The notes under the pieces: generated by a model
What the model was told of the DNA's origin: nothing
What the model saw: the letters and a program-made list of their open reading frames with translations, nothing else
Database searches by the model: none
NCBI GenBank assembly: GCA_900544825.1
Contig: UQWP01000001.1
Span: forward strand, 52,511 to 116,510
Direction: 5' to 3'
DNA length: 64,000 nucleotides
DNA from: an uncultured Prevotella sp.
GTDB taxonomy: Bacteria; Bacteroidota; Bacteroidia; Bacteroidales; Bacteroidaceae
In this document: positions 8,744-16,106 of the stretch, piece after piece
Position numbering within the stretch: position 1 is the first letter of the stretch
How the letters are laid out: each line of letters opens with the position of its first letter
Position numbers and translations under genes: made by a program

Positions 8744-10909
8744 TTATTTCTTCAACCATTTGTCTAACCATCCGAAGAAGGTGCGCTGCCAGAGCACGCC
8801 GTTCTGTGGTTTCAATACCCAGTGGTTCTCATCTGGATAGATAAGAAGCTCGGCTGGAATGCCACGCATGCGAGCGGCATTGAAGGCGCCCATACCCTGG
8901 TTGGCATTGATGCGATAGTCCATCTCGCCATGGATGCAGAGGATTGGAGTATCCCACTTATCTACAAACTTGTGAGGACTGTTCTCGTAAGTCTTCTTGG
9001 CGTTGGCACTCTGATCCTTGTTCCAGTAAGCATCATCATACTCCCAGTTAGAGAACCAAGCCTCCTCGGTATCTGTGTACATGCTCTCCAGGTTGAAAGC
9101 ACCATCGTGAGCGAGGAATGCCTTGAAACGCTTGTTGTGATGACCGGCAAGATAATATACAGAGAAACCACCAAAGCTGGCACCTACACAGCCCAGACGA
9201 TCCTTATCTACGTATGGAAGATTGTTGGCTGCATCGTCGATGGCTGAAAGATAGTCGTTCATGCACTGACCGGTCCAATCTCCAGAAATCTCCTCGTTCC
9301 ATGCACTTCCGAAACCTGGAAGACCACGGCGGTTAGGCAATACGATGACGTAACCGTTGGCTGCCATGATCTGAATGTTCCAGCGATAGCTCCAGAACTG
9401 GCTCACCGGACTCTGCGGACCGCCCTCGCAGAAGAGAAGGGTAGGGTACTTCTTGCTGGCATCGAAGTTAGCTGGCAACATGATCCATACCAGCATTTGC
9501 TTGCCGTCGGTAGTCTTTACCCAGCGCTGCTCGCACTTACCCATGTTCAACTGGCTCAGGATGTGGTCGTTCTCACGGGTAATCTGTTCTACCTTGGTGC
9601 TCTTGGCATCCTTGCCTGGAGTTACGATGTAGATATCGGTAGGGTGGCTCATGCTGGCCTTGGTAGCGAGAAGCTTGTTGCCGTTGTTGGCAAGAGCGAT
9701 GCTTCCGTAGTCTGCCCACTCGTTGGTAATCTGCTTTACTTCGCCCTTGAAGTTTGCCTGATAGAGATTCAGGGTTCCGTGCCATACACCGATGAAGGTA
9801 AGGCTCTTGTTGTCCTTGTTCCATACGAAGCCCTCAACGCTGGAGTCGAACTTGTCTGATACATAGTTCTTCTTGCCGGTAGCAAGCTCATAGACACAGA
9901 GGCGGTTGCGGTCGCTCTCGTATCCGTCGCGGGCCATGCTCTGCCAAGCCACGTACTTGCCGTCGGCAGAGAATTGAGGGTTGATGTCGTAACCAGGATT
10001 GTTCTTCAGATTCTCTGGTGCATTCACAGCCTGGTTCTTCATGCTCTTGGTAGCATCAATCTTAGGCTCTACATAACCAGCCTCCTTGCAGAGGTTCTTG
10101 GTCTCGCGCGTACCTGTATTATATAGGTAGATGTCAGAATCGGTAGAGATGGCATACTGCAAGCCCTCCTTCTTGCGACAGGTATAGGCGATAGTCTTGG
10201 AATCTGGACTCCAAGCCAACTGCTCAATGCCACCGAATGGAGCCATAGGGCACTCGAAAGGCTCATTCTTCAGGATATCCTCGCCAGCGTTGATGGTGCC
10301 ATCCTCAGCAACATCTGCCACGAAAGGATGAAGAATGCTCTCTACGTAGTGATCCCAGTGGCGATAGTTCATGTCGGTAACGAGACGACCTGTAGCCAGA
10401 GGAAGATCAGAAGGATTCTTCTTGATGGTTCCGTGATAAGGCAACTCCTTGATGAGGATTACCTTCTTGCCATCTGGAGAGAAGCGGAATCCCTGGATGC
10501 CCAACTCATCGTTGGTGAGCTGCTTTCTGCCAGTACCGTCTGGGTTCATGCTCCAGAGCTGTCCGCCACGGATGAAGGCAATCTTCTGTCCGCCTTGAAT
10601 CCAGGCAGCATCAGTCTCGCTCTTGGCATCAGTAGTCAATGCCTTCTGGTTCTTGCCGTTGGCATCCATGATGAAGAGCATCTGGTGCCCCTTGTTCTCC
10701 TTTACACTGTAGTAACCTACCTGGTAAACCACCTGCTTGCCGTTAGGCGAAGCTTCTGCGGCACCGATTCTACCCATAGCCCAGAGAGCTTCTGGGGTCA
10801 TCAGGTGGTTCTCCACCTTGATGTTGTTTTTCTCAATCATAGTCTGTGCATCGGCTGTATTTGCTCCCATGGTGAGAGCTGCTGCAGCCAAAATCATCGC
10901 TTTAATCAT
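8744..10909 (-). CDS. Secreted S9-family dipeptidyl peptidase (DPP5-like)
   Basis: The product has 721 residues and a signal peptide (cleavage after TADAQ, about residue 22). Residues 40-470 form a WD40/beta-propeller-like region with TolB-type repeats (ASPNGKQVVYQ, FSPDGKKVILI, WSPDSKTIAYT, FSADGKYVAWQ). Residues 475-721 are an alpha/beta hydrolase. The triad is Ser578 (GASFGG), Asp664 (HGEMDYR) and His696 (DENHW). This is prolyl-oligopeptidase family S9, closest in layout and length to periplasmic DPP5 of Porphyromonas gingivalis. It should release dipeptides in the periplasm, which suits the convergent peptide transporter. Close S9 acylaminoacyl peptidases cannot be excluded. Confidence 0.88.
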   Translation of the reverse strand: MIKAMILAAAALTMGANTADAQTMIEKNNIKVENHLMTPEALWAMGRIGAAEASPNGKQVVYQVGYYSVKENKGHQMLFIMDANGKNQKALTTDAKSETDAAWIQGGQKIAFIRGGQLWSMNPDGTGRKQLTNDELGIQGFRFSPDGKKVILIKELPYHGTIKKNPSDLPLATGRLVTDMNYRHWDHYVESILHPFVADVAEDGTINAGEDILKNEPFECPMAPFGGIEQLAWSPDSKTIAYTCRKKEGLQYAISTDSDIYLYNTGTRETKNLCKEAGYVEPKIDATKSMKNQAVNAPENLKNNPGYDINPQFSADGKYVAWQSMARDGYESDRNRLCVYELATGKKNYVSDKFDSSVEGFVWNKDNKSLTFIGVWHGTLNLYQANFKGEVKQITNEWADYGSIALANNGNKLLATKASMSHPTDIYIVTPGKDAKSTKVEQITRENDHILSQLNMGKCEQRWVKTTDGKQMLVWIMLPANFDASKKYPTLLFCEGGPQSPVSQFWSYRWNIQIMAANGYVIVLPNRRGLPGFGSAWNEEISGDWTGQCMNDYLSAIDDAANNLPYVDKDRLGCVGASFGGFSVYYLAGHHNKRFKAFLAHDGAFNLESMYTDTEEAWFSNWEYDDAYWNKDQSANAKKTYENSPHKFVDKWDTPILCIHGEMDYRINANQGMGAFNAARMRGIPAELLIYPDENHWVLKPQNGVLWQRTFFGWLDKWLKK

Positions 10910-10958
10910 ATTTTTAGATATTATTAATAATTTGTTGCAATCTTCTAAATATTCCGTG

Positions 10959-10989
10959 CAAAGTTACAGAAAATTAATGAGATAACAAA
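10959..10989 (-). promoter_or_regulatory. Promoter of the DPP5-like gene
   Basis: On the minus strand, TTTG (10989-10986) and TAACTTTG (10966-10959) are 19 bp apart, 50 bp before the start codon. Confidence 0.7.
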
Positions 10990-11029
10990 ATTTATCTTCT
11001 TTCTTTACTAGAGTCTGCGCTTTTTTTCG

Positions 11030-11037
11030 TAAATTTG
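11030..11037 (+). promoter_or_regulatory. -7 box upstream of the membrane AraC-type regulator
   Basis: TAAATTTG fits TAnnTTTG and lies 74 bp before the ATG at 11112. No clear -33 element is present. Confidence 0.5.
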
Positions 11038-11111
11038 CAACTGAAATGATAATGTTTAGCTTAAAATGCTAAATCTACAGGAATATAAGTAAAGATATAA
11101 ATATTTAGTAA

Positions 11112-12224
11112 ATGAATACATTGTTTCTTGTGCAGTTTGCTTGCTGCATTATAGTGTCGATGTTGGGCTTGATATTGGTTTTGTCTAAGTTTCAGATTCG
11201 CTGGTCCAACCGTCGTTACGAGGTGTCTCGTTGGCTCCTTGCTTTTTCTATGTTTGTACTTGCATGGCATTATGTCTTGCAAATGACTTGTGGCTTCCGT
11301 GCTAAAGGCGATGAGATAGGAGCTGTTGTCAATGTTCTCTTCTATTCTCCTGTCTCCTTCATCATTTCCTATGCGGTCTATAGCCTGGTATGCTATCGGA
11401 GCGGGCGGAAGAAGTTTGCCTTGATGGGATGTGTGAGTTATGCATTGATATTGATTTGTTTCTTTTTCGGATACCATGATACTCCTAGGGGAATGCATAT
11501 GGGCGAATGGCTCTATGTGATGCTCGCATTATTTGCTGTTACCATCATATATAGCGTTTATACCACGGTTATCGAGATGCGTTATCATCGAAAGATTATC
11601 GAAGAAAACACCACGGAAGACTTGCTTCCTTTTGATAGATATGCCTATGCCAGTTATGGAATGGTGGGTATTTTGGTTTTGGCGATGGTAGGCGCTATCT
11701 GCTATCGTCCGCTTCTTTATTGTGTGGCGCCCCTGATTCTCTTTTCTTTGATTTTCTTTACTATCACTTTCCTGGGATATGGTTATAATATGATTCCTGC
11801 GGAGGTGAGACTGGAGCAGGAAACTGCTGATGAACCTCTTGAGGTGATAGAAGTGAGTGAGGAAGTGGGTTTGGATTCTGAGAAATTTTCTATCATAGAA
11901 TCGATGCTTGCCAGCTGGTGTGACAAGGGTGGCTATAGAGACAGTACGGTAAATATGCCGATGCTTTCTGTTAAGTTGGGCATTCCTCGCAATGAATTGA
12001 GCCTGTATTTCGAGAACTATCTGAAGAGCAGTTTCAGAATCTGGCTCAGTGATATCCGTTTCAAGGAGGCACAGCGTATGCTGCTGGAAGAATGCAGGTA
12101 CAGCAATGATACCATTTCTACAGAATGTGGCTTCTCATCCCATGCCCATCTCTATAAGATTTTTAAGGCAAAGACGGGATTTACACCAGGACAATGGAGA
12201 GATTCTGTTCGGAAAAACCGGTAG
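11112..12224 (+). CDS. Membrane-anchored AraC-family transcriptional regulator
   Basis: The product has 370 residues. Residues 1-235 hold six or seven hydrophobic segments. A short acidic linker (about 237-260) leads to a C-terminal AraC/XylS helix-turn-helix domain (about 265-370) with SDIRFKEAQRMLLEE, YSNDTISTECGFSSHAHLYKIFKAKTGFTPGQWR. This layout, with an integral-membrane sensor fused to a DNA-binding domain, is widespread in Bacteroidetes, and the signal is unknown. Directly downstream lies a three-part GTTTCATT repeat (12241-12308) in front of the next promoter, a plausible binding site. The start is supported by the first hydrophobic segment beginning at residue 3. Confidence 0.85.
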   Translation: MNTLFLVQFACCIIVSMLGLILVLSKFQIRWSNRRYEVSRWLLAFSMFVLAWHYVLQMTCGFRAKGDEIGAVVNVLFYSPVSFIISYAVYSLVCYRSGRKKFALMGCVSYALILICFFFGYHDTPRGMHMGEWLYVMLALFAVTIIYSVYTTVIEMRYHRKIIEENTTEDLLPFDRYAYASYGMVGILVLAMVGAICYRPLLYCVAPLILFSLIFFTITFLGYGYNMIPAEVRLEQETADEPLEVIEVSEEVGLDSEKFSIIESMLASWCDKGGYRDSTVNMPMLSVKLGIPRNELSLYFENYLKSSFRIWLSDIRFKEAQRMLLEECRYSNDTISTECGFSSHAHLYKIFKAKTGFTPGQWRDSVRKNR

Positions 12225-12240
12225 AATGCTGCGAAAAACA

Positions 12241-12308
12241 GTTTCATTCCTACCAATGAGACACCTATTTGATAGGAATGAAACTATTTTCTTGAGCAAT
12301 GAAACTGT
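12241..12308. promoter_or_regulatory. Palindrome plus third half-site, probable regulator operator
   Basis: GTTTCATTCCTA (12241-12252) and TAGGAATGAAAC (12273-12284) form a perfect 12 bp inverted repeat with a 20-nt spacer. A third related site, CAATGAAACTG (12298-12308), ends 19 bp before the -7 box at 12328, exactly where a -33 element would lie. It could be an AraC-type activator site, or the hairpin could end the upstream gene. Confidence 0.5.
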
Positions 12309-12327
12309 CAGGTTATAAGATTTTCAT

Positions 12328-12335
12328 TATCTTTG
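12328..12335 (+). promoter_or_regulatory. -7 box of the 86-residue membrane protein gene
   Basis: TATCTTTG fits the consensus. There is no -33 TTTG; the GAAAC half-site at 12298-12308 takes its place, which suggests activator dependence. Confidence 0.55.
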
Positions 12336-12381
12336 CACAACTGAATAATAGTATTTGATAATGATTCTTATTAATTTTTAA

Positions 12382-12642
12382 ATGAATTGCGATATGACAG
12401 GCTTTTCTTTATTTCAATCGACTGGTCTAGCCGATATAGTAGGACTATGTATTATATTATCCATTGCATTGGGGGCTTTTTCCCTGATGTGGATGGATTA
12501 TAAAAAATATCTTGAAGAGTATGATAGCAAGCATTTTCATGTCTTGGATTTCGTACTCAAGGAGCAGTTGTATATATTTATCTTCCTCGTCTTTGCCTTC
12601 CTGGTAGGGGGTGAGATGTTGCTGAAAGCCTATATGTACTAG
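12382..12642 (+). CDS. Small membrane protein, unknown function
   Basis: The product has 86 residues and is not recognised. Two hydrophobic helices (about residues 15-38 and 62-83) flank a charged loop MDYKKYLEEYDSKHFHVLDFVLKEQ, giving a helical hairpin with both ends on one side. A second ATG four codons in (12394) is also possible. It has its own promoter with a palindromic operator and follows the membrane AraC-type gene, so it may be that regulator's target. Confidence 0.6.
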   Translation: MNCDMTGFSLFQSTGLADIVGLCIILSIALGAFSLMWMDYKKYLEEYDSKHFHVLDFVLKEQLYIFIFLVFAFLVGGEMLLKAYMY

Positions 12643-12669
12643 TTCTCTTTTATTTTTTAGGATAAAAGA

Positions 12670-12701
12670 TTTGTTAGAACGATACTTTTTTTGTAATTTT
12701 G
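12670..12701 (+). promoter_or_regulatory. Promoter of the DUF1846 gene
   Basis: TTTG (12670-12673) and TAATTTTG (12694-12701), 20 bp apart. The ATG follows at 12725, so the leader is short. Confidence 0.7.
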
Positions 12702-12724
12702 CACCGCAAAATATATAAAACACA

Positions 12725-14188
12725 ATGAAAATAGGATTTGACAACGAGAAGTATCTGAAGATTCAGTCCGAACATATCAAGGAGAGAATCTCACAGTTTG
12801 ATGGAAAGCTTTACCTGGAATTGGGAGGTAAGCTTTTCGATGACCATCACGCCAGCCGCGTTTTGCCAGGTTTCCAGCCTGATAGTAAGCTGCGCATGTT
12901 TCAGAAGATTAGCGATAGCATCGAGATTGTTATCGTAATCAGTGCAGCTGATATAGAGAAAAACAAGAAGCGTGCCGATCTGGGTATCACTTACGATGAG
13001 GATGTGCTTCGCCTGCGTGGCGAGTTCCAAAACCGTGGCTTCATGGTGGGTTCTGTTGTTATTACTCATTTTAACGGTCAGCCTGCTGCCATCGCCTTCA
13101 AGCAGCGCTTGGAGCGTGAGGGTATCAAGACTTACTGCCATTATCTCATTGAGGGGTATCCTCATGATGTAGATCTTATTGCTTCTGATGAGGGTTTCGG
13201 AAAGAATGATTATGTTGAGACTGAGCGTCCGCTGGTAATTGTTACGGCTCCGGGTCCTGGTAGCGGTAAGATGGCTGTCTGTCTGAGTCAGCTTTATAAC
13301 GAGAACAAGCGTGGGGTGCGTGCAGGTTATGCCAAGTTTGAGACATTCCCTGTATGGAATCTCCCGTTGAAGCATCCGGTGAACATCGCTTACGAGGCTG
13401 CTACTGCCGATCTCAACGATGTGAACATGATCGACCCATTCCATCTGGAAGCTTACAATAAGATTGCCATCAATTACAACCGTGACGTAGAGATTTATCC
13501 TGTGCTCAATGCGCTGTTCGAGGGTATCTACGGAAGCAATCCTTATAAGTCACCTACCGATATGGGTGTGAATATGGTGGGCTTCTGCATCTCTGATGAT
13601 GAGGCTTGCTGCGAGGCATCCAAGAATGAGATCATCCGCCGTTACTATGCGGCTACCAACAAGATGGCAGCTGGTGCTTGTAACGAGGGTGAAATCAGCA
13701 AGATCCAGATGCTCTTCAAGCAGGCTAAGATTACTACCGCTTATCGCAAGGTAACTGTTGCGGCTAAGGATCATAAGAAGGAGACGGGCCATACTTCTGC
13801 TGCGATTGAGCTGGAGGATGGTACAATCATCTGCGGTCATAGCAGCGAGTTGCTGGGATGTAGCGCAGCATTGATTTTGAATGTTACCAAGCATCTGGCT
13901 GGTATCGACCACGAGTTGAAGTTGATTCCTCAGTCGATGATTGAGCCTATCCAGCATACCAAGATTAATTATCTCGGCGGTCATAATCCTCGTCTTCATA
14001 CCGATGAGGTGCTCGTTGCTCTCTCTGTTCTCTCGGAGAATGATGAGAACTGCAAGAAAGCTTTGGAGCAGTTGCCTAAGCTTCGTGGCTGTCAGGCTCA
14101 TTGCACCGTGATGCTGAGTGATGTAGATCAGAAGATCTTCAAGAAGCTCGGAGTGGATATCACCTGCGAGCCTGTATTGAAGAAGTAA
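12725..14188 (+). CDS. DUF1846 / UPF0371 family protein
   Basis: The product has 487 residues, full length for the family, and is cytosolic. It begins with the family-typical MKIGFDNEKYLKIQSEHIKERI, and an ATP-binding-like loop TAPGPGSGKMAVCLSQLY lies near residues 175-192. Crystal structures exist for relatives, but no reaction is firmly assigned. The GPGSGK loop suggests nucleotide binding. It stands alone with its own promoter and converges with hipT across a compound palindrome (14233-14294). Confidence 0.9.
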   Translation: MKIGFDNEKYLKIQSEHIKERISQFDGKLYLELGGKLFDDHHASRVLPGFQPDSKLRMFQKISDSIEIVIVISAADIEKNKKRADLGITYDEDVLRLRGEFQNRGFMVGSVVITHFNGQPAAIAFKQRLEREGIKTYCHYLIEGYPHDVDLIASDEGFGKNDYVETERPLVIVTAPGPGSGKMAVCLSQLYNENKRGVRAGYAKFETFPVWNLPLKHPVNIAYEAATADLNDVNMIDPFHLEAYNKIAINYNRDVEIYPVLNALFEGIYGSNPYKSPTDMGVNMVGFCISDDEACCEASKNEIIRRYYAATNKMAAGACNEGEISKIQMLFKQAKITTAYRKVTVAAKDHKKETGHTSAAIELEDGTIICGHSSELLGCSAALILNVTKHLAGIDHELKLIPQSMIEPIQHTKINYLGGHNPRLHTDEVLVALSVLSENDENCKKALEQLPKLRGCQAHCTVMLSDVDQKIFKKLGVDITCEPVLKK

Positions 14189-14232
14189 TTTCGGTTTGCC
14201 TCGTATAGAAGAAGCAGGTTTGTTTTAAATAA

Positions 14233-14294
14233 TATACCCCAGAAAAGGTATAGTTAATCATATAGTTTGATTAATTATACCTATTCGGGGGTAA
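14233..14294. repeat. Compound palindrome downstream of hipT, two operator-like sites
   Basis: Two inverted copies of the site TACCnn(n)GAAnAGGTATA (14233-14252 and 14276-14293) are joined by the arms TTAATCA / TGATTAA (14254-14260, 14268-14274). The whole can fold as one long hairpin. It lies between two convergent genes. The same site recurs six times upstream of hipB (15831-16074). Confidence 0.7.
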
Positions 14295-14317
14295 TTCTTT
14301 GTATTTTCTACAGAATA

Positions 14318-15259
14318 TTATCTCAGTGCCATGACTCTGCTGAGAATCAGCTTTTTGTATTCCTTCTTCATGCCATCAGGCAGGAAAGAGGCATCTATCA
14401 GGTCGAGCCATTTCACGATGGAGCGACGGAACTTCTTGGCGATGTTATTGATTACTTTCTCGCTGAGTCCCGATGCTGTCATCACCTTGATGAAATCTGA
14501 TTTCAGAATCTTTCTTTTTCTTCCATTCAGTGTCAGGGCGAGTTCCTCGGTATCTTCTGGCATCACTATCTTCGTGCAGAGTAGGTCGTAGGCTGGGGTC
14601 AGACCATAGCCCAGTTTTCTGTTGTTATAGAGTGAGAAGTTCTTGAGGTGCATGTCGGCGTTGCCGGTAATCCACGAGAAGATGACTACCTCCCAATAGT
14701 TCACAAGATCGAGCTGTGAGAAGGATGAATACTTTTTGATGAGTTTGGCTACCTGTTCGTAGGAACCTTTGTATTTGTATTCGGTAAGGCGCTCGGACAA
14801 CTGGCACATATCCTCCATCGGTACTTTGGTTCCATCGTCCAGTCGGTCTATTCTTCGAGTGATGTAACAGAGTTCACCATCGGAAAAGCGTATCAGACTA
14901 TGTGGAACCACGGCGATTTTGGCAGCTTCGGCGAGATGCATTGTGAGGTCTTCGATTTCGGGAAGACACCGATAGCGATCGGTCTGTGGCTTCAGGATGT
15001 ATTTGCCCCAAAGTCCTACGATGGTAAATCGGGATGGTTCGTTCTTGCCGCCAGGGTTCACATCGAGCGAGAGTTTCGCCTGCACACCCGTGAGGGTGGT
15101 TTGTGCGCGCACTACCTGTTTAGCCAAGTCGCCTATTTCCTTTCTTACATAGGGTAGGACTGGGGCTTCCTTGGTGCCGAAGAGTTTCTTGGCGCAAGCA
15201 GGGTGGTAATCTACCTGTCCTGGCTTGAGCGGTTTATAGCAATATAGACATTTCTCCAT
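14318..15259 (-). CDS. hipT: HipT-like serine/threonine kinase toxin of a HipBST system
   Basis: The product has 313 residues and corresponds to the HipA C-terminal kinase without the N-subdomain 1. Motifs: Gly-rich loop TTLTGVQAK (residues 54-62, where classical HipA has a SIS-type autophosphorylation motif), kinase HipA motif GNADMHLKNFSL (catalytic Asp202, Asn207) and TPAYDLL (metal-binding Asp225). The N-terminus adds a possible zinc site: Cys4, Cys7, His19, Cys22. In known HipBST modules HipT phosphorylates tryptophanyl-tRNA synthetase and HipS neutralises it; the target here is not predictable. It is the last gene of hipB-hipS-hipT, 21 bp after hipS. Confidence 0.85.
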   Translation of the reverse strand: MEKCLYCYKPLKPGQVDYHPACAKKLFGTKEAPVLPYVRKEIGDLAKQVVRAQTTLTGVQAKLSLDVNPGGKNEPSRFTIVGLWGKYILKPQTDRYRCLPEIEDLTMHLAEAAKIAVVPHSLIRFSDGELCYITRRIDRLDDGTKVPMEDMCQLSERLTEYKYKGSYEQVAKLIKKYSSFSQLDLVNYWEVVIFSWITGNADMHLKNFSLYNNRKLGYGLTPAYDLLCTKIVMPEDTEELALTLNGRKRKILKSDFIKVMTASGLSEKVINNIAKKFRRSIVKWLDLIDASFLPDGMKKEYKKLILSRVMALR

Positions 15260-15280
15260 ATTTCTTTTTCCTTTCTAGTT

Positions 15281-15598
15281 TTATTCTACAGGGATTACGC
15301 TGACGGCTCCAATGCAATCCTTGCAGCAGGCGAGGAGGAGCGACATTCTATCCCGCTGGTTGATTTTCCAACTGCTTTCTGCGATATTCAGCAGCCATCC
15401 TTCGGGTATCAGTCCATCGAAGAAGGGAAACAGCACGGTATCGTGGTAGGGCTCGTCGGATAGCGGGAGCGTCAGGCTTACGGCTTCCGCACCATCCGAT
15501 GCCAGATATCCGGCATCATAGGCAAAGGTAAAGCCCGTCTCGTCTTCCGTCAGCAGACCTACGTATTGGTCGTAGAGATAAATTTTTCCTTGTTTCAT
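15281..15598 (-). CDS. hipS: HipS-like protein (HipA N-subdomain 1), probable antitoxin
   Basis: The product has 105 residues and is a free-standing HipA N-terminal domain (Couple_hipA type). Family features are GKIYLYDQYVGLLTED near the start and the SLTLPLSDEPY...FFDGLIPEGWLLN core with the conserved FxxGLLPEG-like motif. In HipBST systems this domain is split from the kinase and acts as the antitoxin. It lies 12 bp after hipB and 21 bp before hipT, so all three are one operon. Confidence 0.85.
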   Translation of the reverse strand: MKQGKIYLYDQYVGLLTEDETGFTFAYDAGYLASDGAEAVSLTLPLSDEPYHDTVLFPFFDGLIPEGWLLNIAESSWKINQRDRMSLLLACCKDCIGAVSVIPVE

Positions 15599-15610
15599 GG
15601 GATTCTATTT

Positions 15611-15817
15611 TTATTCTTTTTTGATAGGAACGGGACCGATTTCCTGACCGAAGAGGAGGAGAACCTGATTAACTTTGTCGAGTCGCAGCGTTTCCTTTCC
15701 CTGCTCCAGTTCTCTTACGAATCTGAGCCCTACGCCCGATTTCGCTGCTAAATCCACCTGTGTCAATCCGAATTGCTTGCGCATCTCCTTGACGTATGAT
15801 GATAATGTATTGCTCAT
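15611..15817 (-). CDS. hipB: HipB-like helix-turn-helix repressor
   Basis: The product has 68 residues with a Cro/C1-type helix-turn-helix: MRKQFGLTQVDLAAKSGVG LRFVRELEQG then a helical C-terminus (DKVNQVLLLFGQEIG). It is the first gene of the module and should repress it by binding the palindromic sites upstream. In HipBST systems HipB also assists the other two subunits. The start codon at 15815-15817 lies 14 bp from the nearest operator copy. Confidence 0.88.
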   Translation of the reverse strand: MSNTLSSYVKEMRKQFGLTQVDLAAKSGVGLRFVRELEQGKETLRLDKVNQVLLLFGQEIGPVPIKKE

Positions 15818-15830
15818 ATATTATTTGTTT

Positions 15831-16014
15831 TATACCCTTTCGGGTAATATGATGATATCTATCTTATAGTATTATACCCTATCGGGTAAAATGTATAATG
15901 TATAATATCGTATTATACCCTTTCGGGGGCAAATATACGAATAAAAAATGAAAATACCCCCGAAAAGGTATAATTTATAATATCATTTAACAAAATTATA
16001 CCTTTTCGGGGGTA
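15831..16014. promoter_or_regulatory. hip operator array: five palindromic sites
   Basis: Copies of TATACCCnnnCGGGTA-like sites lie at 15831-15846, 15873-15888, 15914-15929, 15955-15972 and 15997-16014. A degenerate sixth (CACCTTTTTCGGGTAA) lies at 16059-16074. The pair at 15955-15976 and 15993-16014 is a perfect 22 bp inverted repeat with a 16-nt spacer. Two -7 boxes on the minus strand (TATATTTG at 15930-15937, TAATTTTG at 15991-15998) lie between the sites, so HipB binding would cover the promoter. Confidence 0.8.
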
Positions 16015-16044
16015 AATCCGTAACGAATCCTTTGGGAAATAAAA

Positions 16045-16090
16045 AAAAGCGTAACGAACACCTTTTTCGGGTAATCCATTACGCTTTTAT
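16045..16090. terminator. Terminator downstream of yidC
   Basis: AAAAGCGTAA (16045-16054) pairs with TTACGCTTTT (16079-16088), with A and T runs on the two sides. The loop holds the sixth hip-type site. Confidence 0.6.
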
Positions 16091-16106
16091 TTTTATCTAG
16101 AAAACT

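Noticed and set aside
14318..15817. Classical two-gene hipBA, or hipA split by a frameshift
   Set aside because: The two parts have separate starts, stops and a 21 bp gap, and the kinase has its own extra N-terminal Cys/His segment, so this is the natural three-gene form.
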